Positions 50,207-60,018 of a stretch of 64,000 nt of DNA are shown here, piece by piece. The notes under the pieces were generated by a model, which searched no databases, was not told the origin of the DNA, and saw nothing but the letters and a program-made list of their open reading frames with translations. How positions within the stretch are numbered: position 1 is the stretch's first letter; the number at the start of each line of letters is the position of its first letter. Made by a program: the position numbers and the translations under genes. The DNA is from CAYNZV01 sp965217095 (GTDB taxonomy: Bacteria > Latescibacterota > UBA2968 > UBA8231). The DNA lies in contig OZ244235.1 in assembly GCA_965217095.1 (NCBI GenBank), positions 558,001 through 622,000 of the forward strand. The letters are read 5' to 3'.

Positions 50207-51364
50207 CTAACCTGTCAATTCTTCGCTCTGGCTCAGCTCTCTCTCAAGGATTCTCGCCAGACTGCTTGCCACATATTCGACCTGGTTATCTTCCAGACCC
50301 GGGTAAAAGGGAATAGAAATAGTGGAATCGCCGATGCACTCGGCCCGAGGGAAGTCGCCGGGTTCAAACCCGAAGTTCTTTCGGAAGTAGCTGAGCAGGT
50401 GGATCGCACGATAATTCACGCCGACGCCAATGCCATTCTTCTGAAGTCTCTGAATCACAGAATCTCGAACTGGGCCCGGAACCCAAATGGGTAAAAGATG
50501 GAAGGCGTGTCGGACGCCAGCTACGACTTTCGGGCATGAAAGGCCTTGGATCCCTCGCAGGGCTGCCTGGTAGAGGCCGGAGACCTTTTGCCTCCTCTCC
50601 CAAGTGGACTCGATTCGAGAGAGTTGGGGCAGCAAGAACGCGGCTTGGATATTGTCCATGTTATATTTCCAACCCATCTCGGTCATATCATAGTGTTGGT
50701 ATCCATGTAGGTAACGATCATTGGCGTTTCTAGTCATTCCGTGCAACCTCAGGAAACCAAACCTTTCTGCTAAATCCCTGTTGTCAGTTACGATTGCCCC
50801 TCCTTCACCGCTTGTGATGCCCTTGGTTGCATAGAACGAAAAGCAGGCGGTGTGCCCAAGTTCCCCTGGTCGAATTCCATCTCGCGCTCCCTCGACGCAG
50901 TGCGCTGCGTCTTCAATCACAAAAAGACCATGGCGATCTGCGACATCTCTGATGGCTCTCATGTCGCACATTTGTCCGTACAAATGAACCGGAACAATGG
51001 CACGGGTGTAGGGTGTAATCTTGGCTTCGATCAGCGAGGCATCCAGGTTGCCGGTTCCCTCCTCAACGTCAACAAACACGGGAGTTGCTCCTGCTTGAAT
51101 GATCGCTGTTGCAGTGGCGATGAATGTCATTGGTGTCGTTATCACCTCATCACCGGGGCCGATTCCCAGACCCAGCAACGACAAGTGAATGGCACCGGTG
51201 CAGCTCGAAACCCCAACTGCAAACTTCCGCCCGAGATAGTCCGCGAACGCCTCTTCAAACGTTCTTACGGTCTCACCCGTGGTAAGGATTGGGCCCTCGA
51301 GAACCTCTGCGACCGCTTCAAGCTCTGGAGTTCCCACTTCGTGGATGAAAAAAGGAACGTTCAA
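50207..51364 (-). CDS. DegT/DnrJ/EryC1/StrS PLP aminotransferase
   Basis: A 385-residue sugar aminotransferase. SCTGAIHLSLLGLGIGPGDEVIT is the cofactor region and FVIEDAAHCVEGARDG contains the PLP-binding Asp. FYATKGITSGEGGAIVT gives the Schiff-base Lys position and GWKYNMDNIQAAFLLPQL the later family block. I place the start at TTG 51364, overlapping the TGA of the dehydratase (TTGA), because the family starts near NVPFF; the frame stays open upstream into the dehydratase. It would aminate a 4-keto or 3-keto sugar supplied by the dehydratase. Confidence 0.87.
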   Translation of the reverse strand: MNVPFFIHEVGTPELEAVAEVLEGPILTTGETVRTFEEAFADYLGRKFAVGVSSCTGAIHLSLLGLGIGPGDEVITTPMTFIATATAIIQAGATPVFVDVEEGTGNLDASLIEAKITPYTRAIVPVHLYGQMCDMRAIRDVADRHGLFVIEDAAHCVEGARDGIRPGELGHTACFSFYATKGITSGEGGAIVTDNRDLAERFGFLRLHGMTRNANDRYLHGYQHYDMTEMGWKYNMDNIQAAFLLPQLSRIESTWERRQKVSGLYQAALRGIQGLSCPKVVAGVRHAFHLLPIWVPGPVRDSVIQRLQKNGIGVGVNYRAIHLLSYFRKNFGFEPGDFPRAECIGDSTISIPFYPGLEDNQVEYVASSLARILERELSQSEELTG

Positions 51365-52389
51365 TGCATTTCCCGTTTTCCAGCTGCTGTCATTATTGGT
51401 ATGTGACGCATCCACTTCTGGGGCCTCCACCAAGGCTCGTTGTCCTGATACCACTGAACTGTCTTCTCCAAGCCCTGCTCAAGAGACGCACGAGGCAGCC
51501 AGCCAATCAAATCATTGATCTTCTTGTTTCCCGCCGTATGCCGAAAAACCTGACCAGGTCTATCCCCCACGTAGTTGATCTGAGTGCTCATTGGTTGAAG
51601 GAGATTCTGAATCACCTTGGCAATCTCCAGCACGGTATGGTGTTCTCCAGTCCCGACGTTCAATACCTGCCCAACGACTCTTGCTCTGTCCGCATGCAGC
51701 AGCGAATCGAGAGCTTCACAATGATCCTCGACGTAAAGCCAATCCCTTGCAGCGGAGCCGTCACCATGGACAGTCATGGGCTCTCCAAGAAGGCAGCTCG
51801 TCACGAAACGTGGGATGGCCTTCTCCAGATGCTGCTGTGGACCAAAGTTGTTGAAGGGCCGCACGATTACAGCGGGAATACCGTAGGTTTGCCAGTAAGA
51901 GTACACCAGTCGATCAGCTCCGCATTTCGCCGCAGCATATGGACTCATAGGATTAAGCGGATGGTCCTCATCCATATGCTCCGATAGCGCTGTTCCGTAG
52001 ACTTCCGACGTAGACATATGAACGAACAATTCCACACTGTCTCTGTGGTTTGTGACAGCGTTGGCAACTGTTTGTGTTCCAAGGACATCCGTCTCAAAAA
52101 AAAGTTTGTTGTCGTATATGGAGCGAGTTACGTGTGACTCGGCCGCCATGTGAACCACAACGTCTGCTCTGGAGACAAGACTGTTGATCAGTTCACCATT
52201 CCGCACATCGCCGTACCAGAATTCGTATCGGTCTGACCCAAGTGCTCCTTCTGGGAGATTCTCAATGGAACCGGCATAGGTCAAGGCGTCTAACACCAAG
52301 ATGCGGTAGTCAGGATACCTGTTGTACAAAAACTGTACGAAGTTGCTTCCGATGAAGCCGGCCCCACCTGTGACCAAGATTGTTCTCAC
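51361..52389 (-). CDS. NAD-dependent sugar 4,6-dehydratase (RmlB-like)
   Basis: A 342-residue extended short-chain dehydrogenase. The Rossmann motif is TILVTGGAGFIGSNF at the N-terminus, the catalytic Ser/Thr region is HMSTSEVYG, and the Tyr-Lys pair is in SPYAAAKCGADRL. NNFGPQQHLEKAIPRF and GDRPGQVFRHTAGNKKI are typical of dTDP-glucose 4,6-dehydratases and relatives. The GTG start at 52389 follows AGGAG and overlaps the WbqC stop (GTGA), which decides it over a TTG two codons earlier. It feeds the DegT aminotransferase. Confidence 0.88.
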   Translation of the reverse strand: MRTILVTGGAGFIGSNFVQFLYNRYPDYRILVLDALTYAGSIENLPEGALGSDRYEFWYGDVRNGELINSLVSRADVVVHMAAESHVTRSIYDNKLFFETDVLGTQTVANAVTNHRDSVELFVHMSTSEVYGTALSEHMDEDHPLNPMSPYAAAKCGADRLVYSYWQTYGIPAVIVRPFNNFGPQQHLEKAIPRFVTSCLLGEPMTVHGDGSAARDWLYVEDHCEALDSLLHADRARVVGQVLNVGTGEHHTVLEIAKVIQNLLQPMSTQINYVGDRPGQVFRHTAGNKKINDLIGWLPRASLEQGLEKTVQWYQDNEPWWRPQKWMRHIPIMTAAGKREMH

Positions 52390-53105
52390 GCACAACTCCT
52401 TTCCCGAATTCCCAGCACCTCGGCGCTACGTGAACCACAATTCAGAAGAAGATCGAGAACCGAGAGGTGAGAAATGAATGTGCCATACTGTTGGGAATAT
52501 GTCGGATGGTTATACTCATGCCATTGAACGTCGATGCCGCAATCCGAAAACTGTTCGACGTCGAGGTAGCTCTTGGCTGAAACCCCCGAAAGATACTTAT
52601 TTGCATCATAGTACCGACAGATATTTATTAATCGCTCGCTTCGAGTCCCTTCAATATCAATTTCTGATGCCCGCACAACTGACCGTTTGAGTCCCAACCA
52701 GCCACAGACGAAATCGACGGTTGCTAAATCCAAGTCCACGAGATAATCCCACTGCCGTGTTAGGAGTTCCTCGAGATCACGCAGAATGTCCTTGAGATTG
52801 GGTGCATCGGCGTAGAACTGCCGAATCGTCCCTATGTGCTTGCGTGCCCAAGGTTGACGATTGTCTACCTCTACGTCACAGATGCGTTGCTTGCCTTTTC
52901 CACTGTGGTATACTGGCACGGTTAGCCAGTGTGTGCCGTTTGGAGATTTCAATCGATTTCGGTTTCGCCATCCGTGCTTGTCAAACTGCACATCATCATA
53001 GTAGACGAACGTGTCGCACCGGTTCATCTGGTCAAAAAACCCTAGCCAAGGGATATATCCCGGCTGCAGGACTACGACGGTCCTCCCAGAATTGGTCCAG
53101 TTCAT
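52386..53105 (-). CDS. wbqC: WbqC-like family protein
   Basis: A 239-residue WbqC family protein. The signature VVLQPGYIPWLGFFDQMNRCDTFVYYDDVQFDKHGWRNRNR is cited only in part here; visible cores are LQPGYIPWLGFFDQ and YYDDVQFDKHGWRNRN, then GKGKQRICDVEVDN. Family members occur in O-antigen and nonribosomal or glycan loci, often with aminotransferases; the biochemical role is not established. ATG 53105 follows a GTG one codon earlier. Overlaps the dehydratase by 4 bases. Confidence 0.88.
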   Translation of the reverse strand: MNWTNSGRTVVVLQPGYIPWLGFFDQMNRCDTFVYYDDVQFDKHGWRNRNRLKSPNGTHWLTVPVYHSGKGKQRICDVEVDNRQPWARKHIGTIRQFYADAPNLKDILRDLEELLTRQWDYLVDLDLATVDFVCGWLGLKRSVVRASEIDIEGTRSERLINICRYYDANKYLSGVSAKSYLDVEQFSDCGIDVQWHEYNHPTYSQQYGTFISHLSVLDLLLNCGSRSAEVLGIRERSCA

Positions 53106-53135
53106 CACGCCATTGATCTAGTTAGGCGATACGTT

Positions 53136-54992
53136 TCACGGTATATATACATCATGCCACTCCTGAAACATAACCAGCGAAAACACCTTGTTAACGAACT
53201 TGTAGTCCACATCTCCTTGATATAGCTCGTCCACCAGGGACTGGACAGCTTCCGGATCAAATATCCCCTGCCGGCGTAGCTTCTCCGAGCAAAGCATGTC
53301 CCGCACATAACTCTCAAGATCCTGCAGCAGCCATTGCGTTATAGGCATCAGAAAGCCCTCTTTCTGCCTGAAGACCATTTCAGGGGGAAAGAATTTCAGA
53401 CACGCCTTCTTGAGGATGTATTTCGTCTCCCCGTTCCTGATTTTGTAATTTCCAGGCAGAGCAGTGACGAAATTGACGAAATCTGTATCAAGAAACGCAC
53501 TTCGGACTTCTAAGGAATGCGCCATGGACAATCGGTCCACGAACGTTAGCACCTGGTCAGGAAATACGGTTCGAAACTCTGCCTCCAACATGCGATTGAG
53601 TGGATCACAAGCAGATAGTCCTGAGAACCCTTCGCGCAGCCACCTCTCTGTACTTTGGGTAGCCATCTCAGTGGCCAGATCGGAGCAGTAAATGCCGCGC
53701 TTCTCCTCGTCACTGTAGACAAGCAGTTTGTAACGCCACGCCCAATCCTGCGGCTCGGAAAGGCCGCGCAAAAATGGCAGTTCATCTTCAAATGGGCGAA
53801 TCAGATCTGGGTCTCTACTACCTTGCCATTCGTTGAAATTGGCCAATGGGAACGCGAGCCGGTGGGAAAGATAACTGCCAAAGAGTTCGTCTGCGCCGTC
53901 CCCGGAGATAGCAACCTTGACGTGGCGGCTAATCAACTCAGACAGGAAATAGGTTGAAACAACCCCGCAGAAGGGTTCGTCAAAACAGGAGATTATCCCC
54001 TTGACAGCATCCGGAAAATACGAAAATTCCACCACTTCTTCGTGATGCTCAGTGTCATATTTATCGGCTACATAAGTTGCCCATCGTTGATCTTCATCCT
54101 TGCCCCTATTCGAGGACTCGTGTGAGTACGCGAGCGTGAATGTCTTCACTCTCGACGACGACATTTCCGCAGCCAAAGCCGTCGTAAGGCTGGAATCGAT
54201 GCCGCCGCTAAGGAAGAAGCCAATCGGCACATCAGACATCAAGCGGCGCTCGATGCCCTGCCTTAGATAGGAGAGTAGACGCTCCGCTATTTCATCTTCC
54301 GTCAGTCCCGCCAGTTCGTCGGATGGTGTAAAATCGGCCTGCCAGTATCTCTCCAGCACAGGCTCCTGACCTGGGCGGAATACCAACGTATGAGCCGGAG
54401 GCATCATCTTGATACCCTCAAAAATACAGAGAGGATGCGGCACGTGTTTGTAGCTGAGATAATGGTGCATTGCTTCTGCATTGATTCGCTTCTCAAATCC
54501 GGGGATCTGCAGAATTGCTTTCAGTTCCGACGCAAAGTAGAGCGCGTCACCTCTACTGTGATAATAGAGAGGCTTCTTCCCCATGCGATCGCGGGCAAGC
54601 ACGCCCACCTTGCTCTTACTGTCCCAGATCGCGAATGCAAACATCCCGTGGGTTTTGGACGCTGCGCGGGTGCCATATTCCTCATAGAGGTGAGGTAATA
54701 CCTCCGTATCGCAGCGCGTCTTGAGACTATGTCCGTCTTGAAGAAGCCGCTCTCTGATTGTTGGGAAGTTGTAGATCTCGCCATTTTGAACGGCGAAAAC
54801 GGTTTGCGTTTCATTTGTGACCGGTTGCCGTCCCGCGTCGACATCAACGATGCTGAGTCGGCGTGCTCCCAGACAGAAGTCGGGTTGACCCACCCAGTGC
54901 CCATCATCGGGCCCGCGGTGTACCAGGGTCTCGAGCATCGTCTGTATAGTATCACTATCTCCCGCCCCTAGAACCCCACATATTCCGCACAT
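53136..54992 (-). CDS. asnB: Glutamine-hydrolysing asparagine synthase family amidotransferase
   Basis: A 618-residue protein with both classical domains. The N-terminal Ntn glutaminase begins with Met-Cys (MCGICGVLG), so Cys is the nucleophile, and includes LVHRGPDDGHW and NGEIYNF. The synthetase domain has the PP-loop FFLSGGIDSSLTTALAA and SGDGADELFGSY. The start is ATG 54992, not 54998, to leave Cys next to Met. In LPS loci such proteins (WbpS type) amidate uronic acids; in this cluster that is more likely than free asparagine synthesis. It lies 30 bases upstream of wbqC. Confidence 0.92.
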   Translation of the reverse strand: MCGICGVLGAGDSDTIQTMLETLVHRGPDDGHWVGQPDFCLGARRLSIVDVDAGRQPVTNETQTVFAVQNGEIYNFPTIRERLLQDGHSLKTRCDTEVLPHLYEEYGTRAASKTHGMFAFAIWDSKSKVGVLARDRMGKKPLYYHSRGDALYFASELKAILQIPGFEKRINAEAMHHYLSYKHVPHPLCIFEGIKMMPPAHTLVFRPGQEPVLERYWQADFTPSDELAGLTEDEIAERLLSYLRQGIERRLMSDVPIGFFLSGGIDSSLTTALAAEMSSSRVKTFTLAYSHESSNRGKDEDQRWATYVADKYDTEHHEEVVEFSYFPDAVKGIISCFDEPFCGVVSTYFLSELISRHVKVAISGDGADELFGSYLSHRLAFPLANFNEWQGSRDPDLIRPFEDELPFLRGLSEPQDWAWRYKLLVYSDEEKRGIYCSDLATEMATQSTERWLREGFSGLSACDPLNRMLEAEFRTVFPDQVLTFVDRLSMAHSLEVRSAFLDTDFVNFVTALPGNYKIRNGETKYILKKACLKFFPPEMVFRQKEGFLMPITQWLLQDLESYVRDMLCSEKLRRQGIFDPEAVQSLVDELYQGDVDYKFVNKVFSLVMFQEWHDVYIP

Positions 54993-55193
54993 GATCACCC
55001 CTTCAGGAATTTAGGAACTCGAGTCTCGGGTTGCCCATGGGCGAACCCGCGCAAAGCTGTTCGACGGGAAGCGCCAGCAGATCTTCCGGCTTGTTGCTGT
55101 GCTTTTTTGGGACCGACCAGAAGACCCGCACTATCGGACAGTCCGATCAACCGATTGCCCACACACTGATTTCCGAAAGTCGAATTTATTGAC

Positions 55194-55613
55194 CTAACGG
55201 AGGTTCTTTCGCTTCGCTGGATTACGTGCATCAGGCAGCTCACATGAAGCCGATACACATCCGATTCTTCTCCGGTTCCGAGCCACCCAAGCATAGGCAC
55301 GCTCACCGAAGAAAACCGACCCTGGAAGGTAGAACAATGGGACAAAGAGCCATGTAAATGGGCTACTCCAGATGATGCGACGAAACGCGTGGAAACCCCC
55401 ATACAGAGCGCCATCTTCCGTTACCACATACATGGCGTCGTTTAGGTCGGCTGCGGCAAGCATGGGAAACCGAGACGCGATTTCGTCCTGGCTACGGTTA
55501 TCGAATAAACGAATGGTCTCGAACAGATCCATAGCGAGGAACAACTTAAGAATCCTACTGCAAAGTCTGCAGTCAGCATCATAGATCGCGCTCAGAGGTG
55601 TGAACAACCGCAT
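55194..55613 (-). CDS. DCC family thiol-disulfide oxidoreductase (DUF393)
   Basis: A 139-residue DCC protein. The family signature is IYDADCRLCSRI (D12, C15-x-x-C18), followed by IRLFDNRSQ and a helical stretch with ALYGGFHAFRRIIW (the G-x-x-A/F motif). A thioredoxin-like redox role is assumed for the family. DCC genes often accompany HTTM membrane proteins, and one is in the same operon at 48698-50191. About 200 bases separate it from asnB; that gap shows no gene. Confidence 0.87.
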   Translation of the reverse strand: MRLFTPLSAIYDADCRLCSRILKLFLAMDLFETIRLFDNRSQDEIASRFPMLAAADLNDAMYVVTEDGALYGGFHAFRRIIWSSPFTWLFVPLFYLPGSVFFGERAYAWVARNRRRIGCVSASCELPDARNPAKRKNLR

Positions 55614-55792
55614 GACGTGGCTTGATTAGCCAACTCCGCGTGTGGGTACCAGTTGTTTCCTATTCAGTCCGATAGTTGGCGGTGAGTACCACGATCGCTG
55701 GCACAGGACTTCAACTCCATCGCGGTAGCGGCTTGGCTGAGACCTGTGAGTGGATTTGCCAACCCCATTCGGGCGTGTGCCCTCTTTCGGGC

Positions 55793-56908
55793 TTACCTAC
55801 CAGGTTGGTAGACATCGACATCAACACCCAAGTCTTTCTTCATGACTTCGCTCAGGCGATCTCCGGATTTCTTCAGAACTTCAAGCCAACCGTAGTTCCA
55901 ATCCCGGACGCCGGCCAACCAAGCTGAACAACCGCGGCATGGCCAGCACTCAGAGCCACGACCTTCAAGATGCATCTTTCGATACCAGGTGAACATTTCT
56001 CCCTGCCATATCTCTTTGAGCGGACGTTCCCAAACGGTTGGAAAATGTTTGGAAGTACGGAACGCAATGTCTTGCCCACACAGCCCGATCCGACCGAGAG
56101 TATCGACGTTCAAGCGCTCAAAAGGCCACACGCATGGTTCTGCCCTTTCTGCAGGCAGGTCAGAGTAGAGATGAGGATCCATGGAGTTCGCCAGTTCGAG
56201 ACTCGTATTCTCATCCCAACTCAGGAACTTTCGCGTGATCACCTCATCAACGCCCACGTCCTTGGTCCAGAACTCAATCGCCTCGTCTGTCTTATCCTTC
56301 ATGACATCCTGTCGAATTATGGAAACCACAATGCGACTAGTAGACCCATATTCCTTCCGGAGTTCCAAGGCCGCACGGACGTTGTTTACGTGGCCAAGCC
56401 ACCACTTCTCGGCATCACGTGGCGAACCCCCACGAGGGGGACGAACGATGGAATAAGTCTCCGCGTCTCCAGCGTCCATGGAAAATTCAATAAGATCAAT
56501 ATTGGCACGAACTATTCTTTCAAGCCGAGTCCGTAGTTTCCTTGATGGTCCAAACATGCTCCCGTTGGTATTGAGCCAAACTCGAGCACCCTTCTCCTTG
56601 GCATACTCGATCATCTCCACCATCGCCGGATGGAGCATCGGCTCTCCTCCCCCAGTACACCTCATCCACGCACCATACTCGCCGCAGTCGTCAGCCATTT
56701 TGTTCCAGAGCTCGACTGGCAAAAGATCGGCATCGTTTGCCCGGTAGAACTTGCGGAGCTCGGAATTGGCATCCGTATATGGACAATTGGGACAGCCGAA
56801 GTTGCAGGGATATATGATCGAGATAACTACCATCAGCGGAAATTCTTCTGCCCCTCGTCTGAGACCATACTCCCCTCTACAACTGCGATTACCTTTATCA
56901 GTGTTCAT
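55793..56908 (-). CDS. Radical SAM/SPASM domain protein
   Basis: A 371-residue radical SAM enzyme. The 4Fe-4S motif is YPCNFGCPNCPY (C35, C39, C42; CxxxCxxC). RCTGGGEPMLHPAMVEMI is the SAM-binding GGE motif, and WLNTNGSM follows. The C-terminal cysteine set (EPCVWPFERLNVDTLGRIGLCG and ECWPCRGCSAW) is SPASM-like and would hold extra clusters. The family includes peptide maturases and enzymes acting on sugars or other small molecules; the substrate is unknown. It heads the asnB-wbqC operon direction and lies next to a decayed radical SAM gene. Confidence 0.88.
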   Translation of the reverse strand: MNTDKGNRSCRGEYGLRRGAEEFPLMVVISIIYPCNFGCPNCPYTDANSELRKFYRANDADLLPVELWNKMADDCGEYGAWMRCTGGGEPMLHPAMVEMIEYAKEKGARVWLNTNGSMFGPSRKLRTRLERIVRANIDLIEFSMDAGDAETYSIVRPPRGGSPRDAEKWWLGHVNNVRAALELRKEYGSTSRIVVSIIRQDVMKDKTDEAIEFWTKDVGVDEVITRKFLSWDENTSLELANSMDPHLYSDLPAERAEPCVWPFERLNVDTLGRIGLCGQDIAFRTSKHFPTVWERPLKEIWQGEMFTWYRKMHLEGRGSECWPCRGCSAWLAGVRDWNYGWLEVLKKSGDRLSEVMKKDLGVDVDVYQPGR

Positions 56909-56943
56909 CTAAACCATCCCTTCGACGTCGATTGACTGCCCAC

Positions 56944-58196
56944 TTAAAACCTATTCAGTGCGCAAACCGCCTGTTTGGAGAAATCCCAGGAGGTGTCGTA
57001 GACGCGCCTGTCAAGGGTATCAAACCTTGCGCTGACCCGATTCCACTTCGTACACTCCCTGCGAATGGACGGAAGCTCTGAAACTTCACTCTTCGCGTGC
57101 CGAAGCCTAGGACACGCCGTGAGGTCGCCATTCCACCGTATGGCGCAGGTCGACGTCACCCAATTGCAACATCCCCTGCCGGCTGCAAGACCAATGCTCA
57201 TTGATCGTTGTGCCGCCCTACCTGCTCCCGCCGCACCCACAGTATTTCCGGAACTCGATGACAACCAGCTTTCAGGCGCATGTGCTCAGCGACAAGCGCC
57301 TTGCTTCCTTTGGTCGAGGGCGTGCATGGCCCCGTCCATAGGCGACATTTGACCCTACATCAGTTGCCCCGATGAAGACCAACTGCGGGAAGTCTGCTTC
57401 CATTCCGATTCTCTTAGTCGACTATAGTAGACAACGGACTCCATTGAGTTCTATGCGAATCGCGCCTGCCTTGAGGAGCCCCAGAAACCATCAATGAAAC
57501 CGATTTCCATCTCCACCCTTCCACTAGATACCGCGCCGGAACGTCTTTCTTGGCATTATGAGACAGCCCTCGCACTGCACTCCCCAATATACAATCAATG
57601 GCAAAAATCTGCACCGCACCGAAGGCACTGCACACGGGTGCGATCAGGCATCTTCAACGACAGTAGAAGATGCCTTACCCTTGCTCGGTGTCACTGACTG
57701 GCTCCTACGGCCTGCCAATCCATACAGCCACGACCGCACTATCGAGTACCGCTTTTCGCTCAAGCAGTTTAGCGACGTTCGAGTAGACCACGTCGAATTT
57801 CCCTTTGGGGTACCTTGTATATCGGATCTTTTCAAAAGTTTCCTTAGAAAATCCATCAAGGCTGAGAATGAAAGGTTCCAATCCGCTTTCGAGAATGAAC
57901 TCGACGTGATAGTCGCTCAGCATCGAACCATTGGAGTTCAGGATAACATTGGTCAACCCTTGTCGCCTGGCGTAGTCCAGCATGGCATAGAGTTTGTATC
58001 CCAACACCATGGCCTCACCATAGAAAGGTGGTATCCGGAACTATCTGTCGAATTCAAAACAGCGATCTCTTTCTCATTCTGTGGCAAACAACCGCATTCC
58101 CTGCTGCATGAATTCGCGAACGCTGATTGCACCATGCTGCGGAAATCGGTCAATCTTGTACGGATACTCGGAGACTTCTATTAGTCGAGATTCCCA
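56944..58196 (-). pseudogene. Decayed radical SAM/SPASM gene
   Basis: Fragments in several frames lie in family order on the minus strand: EVSEYPYKIDRFPQHGAIS (near 58190-58130), then FYGEAMVLGYKLYAMLDYAR with NVILNSNGSM and FILSLDGFSKETFEKIR (about 58025-57705). A SPASM-like cysteine region, GCCNWVTSTCAIRWNGDL with CPRLRHAK, follows at 57264-56944. In-frame stops and an unrecognisable 440-base stretch (57265-57704) separate them, and the CxxxCxxC motif cannot be found intact. It is most likely a dead relative of the neighbouring intact gene. Confidence 0.7.
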
Positions 58197-58434
58197 ACCA
58201 TCTGCCTAGAGAGCACTTACAAGCGCATTGACACGTTAAATATAGCAAATAGACCCAAAAGGCGGTTAAGAGATATTGGGGAAATTCCAACGCTGCGTGC
58301 CGGTCGAAAGGGTGGTCCCAAATATTTGACTCAATTGGCGATAAAGCCGTTTGTCGGTCCTACCGCTGCCGGTCGACACCCGCCGGGATGGCTGATTGAT
58401 TGGCCGCTGCTCCGCATCGTGGAGAAACCCTGAA

Positions 58435-59490
58435 TTGATTCATGTAAGTATCGACCAGGAACCGCCTTTGAGTAACTGGGATGACGTGGTTAGTTCGGTT
58501 CCCGAGGGAAGTATCTTTCAGTCGGCCGCCTGGGGCCGATACCTGCGCAGGATGGGTCACGAGGTCTTCTACTTGCTTGCGAGAGACGCCACGGGATTGG
58601 CCGTTGGGAGTCTGTTAGCATTCGGGGAAAACCGCCGAAGCGATGACCGTGGCGGAGAGGGGAAGCCGATGACCCGGGTCGTGAAGCGCCTATCGGCTTG
58701 CCTGTTCCCGGCTTTGAGGTTTATTGGCGGTCCCCTCGTGTATGATAGAGATCGACTGGACGAGGTGAATGATGCGATCATTCTCGAGGTCAATCGCTTG
58801 GGGCGCCGCCGCAGGGTCTTCCAGGTCCATGGGACTGCTCCATTCCACGGTGGTCATCAACTCTCATCATCCTGGACGACGACTGCTTCCTCTCAATGGG
58901 CGACCTGCCTAATCGACCTGAGGCTGCCTAAGGAGCAACTTTGGAAGAATCTCCACCGATCCGCAAGGAAATCCGTTCGGCGGGCCCGAGAGCAGGGAGT
59001 CGTGGGTCGCCGAATGGAGGATGGTGGAGAGATAGGATCGTATCTGCGGTTGCTGCATCAGACACGCCACGATCTGGGCCTCGACATGCCTCCCGCCTAT
59101 CCTGACGAGACCATGTGGGAATCCCTCGGAACCACGGGTCACCTGCAGATCTTCTTCGCAGAGATCGACGGTCGGCTTTGCCATGGATTGGGAGTTTTGG
59201 TATTCAACGGCGTCTTGTACGAAATTGGCGTCGCCAGAGACGTCGCTGGTTTGGTCGGCGCAGGTGCCGGTGACATCGTTAAATGGGACATCATTCGCTG
59301 GGGCACGGCGACCGGACAGCGAGAGTATGATCTTGCTGGGGTGTCCCCAAACCCTTTAGATGCTAAGGAGGAGGGGATTCGAAGGTACAAGGAGAAATTT
59401 GGCGGCGCATATGTCGAGTATCCGATCCACACCCATTCCTGTTCTGGCATCCGGAGTGCACTGCACCGCCAGATACGGAGATTCATGTAG
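58435..59490 (+). CDS. FemAB/FemX-like aminoacyl or acyl transferase
   Basis: About 351 residues with the tandem GNAT fold of FemAB proteins. GSIFQSAAWGRYLRRMGHEV is the typical FQSxxW start. ARKSVRRAREQGVVGR, LRLLHQTRHDLGLDMPP, FAEIDGRLCHGLGVLVFNG and EYDLAGVSPNP ... GIRRYKEKFGG are the later family blocks. Such proteins add amino acids to peptidoglycan precursors or modify exported polysaccharides. I place the start at TTG 58435 (LIHVSIDQ) after GGAG; the frame is open to an earlier TTG. It is transcribed away from the glycan operon and probably serves the same product. Confidence 0.82.
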   Translation: MIHVSIDQEPPLSNWDDVVSSVPEGSIFQSAAWGRYLRRMGHEVFYLLARDATGLAVGSLLAFGENRRSDDRGGEGKPMTRVVKRLSACLFPALRFIGGPLVYDRDRLDEVNDAIILEVNRLGRRRRVFQVHGTAPFHGGHQLSSSWTTTASSQWATCLIDLRLPKEQLWKNLHRSARKSVRRAREQGVVGRRMEDGGEIGSYLRLLHQTRHDLGLDMPPAYPDETMWESLGTTGHLQIFFAEIDGRLCHGLGVLVFNGVLYEIGVARDVAGLVGAGAGDIVKWDIIRWGTATGQREYDLAGVSPNPLDAKEEGIRRYKEKFGGAYVEYPIHTHSCSGIRSALHRQIRRFM

Positions 59491-60018
59491 TGATGAGCAG
59501 TTTCGGCCGCACGAAGCTCGGTCGCCGATATGACTGAGGTACTGAGCGGCCTTTTTCTCTCGAATTCGGGCTCCTGACTACCACGCCCGCTGCGCCCAAG
59601 CGCGCTGTGTCCGACAGCATCGGTGTCGCGCTGTGGATCATTCCCCTCCCGTAGCTTCAATCTCAGACCATCCCGACGACCGCTGGCGTTTCGAACGCCT
59701 CGACCGTGGACAGTTGCCGCAAGATCGGCGCTTGGATTCTTGGGTAGATATACCAGGGAGTTCCCGTGGAACAGCCGTCGATGGCAGCCAACTCGGTCCA
59801 CTGATCCATGTCCGTGGAGCCATACAGGGCCCGTCCGCGGGGGCGCGGCGCCGGTGCTAGCTCCCAGGATCGCCATGCTGCCGTACTGATGAAACTGCAT
59901 GGTGCGGATGGGACCGATCCCCAGGTCGGTAGGCCTTGTTCGCCGCCAGACAATGAGATCCTCGCTGACCAGCCGTTGAACGGCGGGCGCCAAGGTTTCG
60001 TTATAAAACAGAGGCCGC
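59491..60018 (-). other. Degraded coding region of unknown family
   Basis: On the minus strand two frames carry protein-like pieces in sequence: LVSEDLIVWRRTRPTDLGIG with MQFHQYGSMAILGAS, then in another frame LYGSTDMDQWTELAAIDGCS and GTPWYIYPRIQAPILRQLST ending near 59663. Together they look like one gene broken by a frameshift near 59830-59850. I do not recognise the family. The rest, 59491-59660, shows nothing convincing. Confidence 0.4.
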
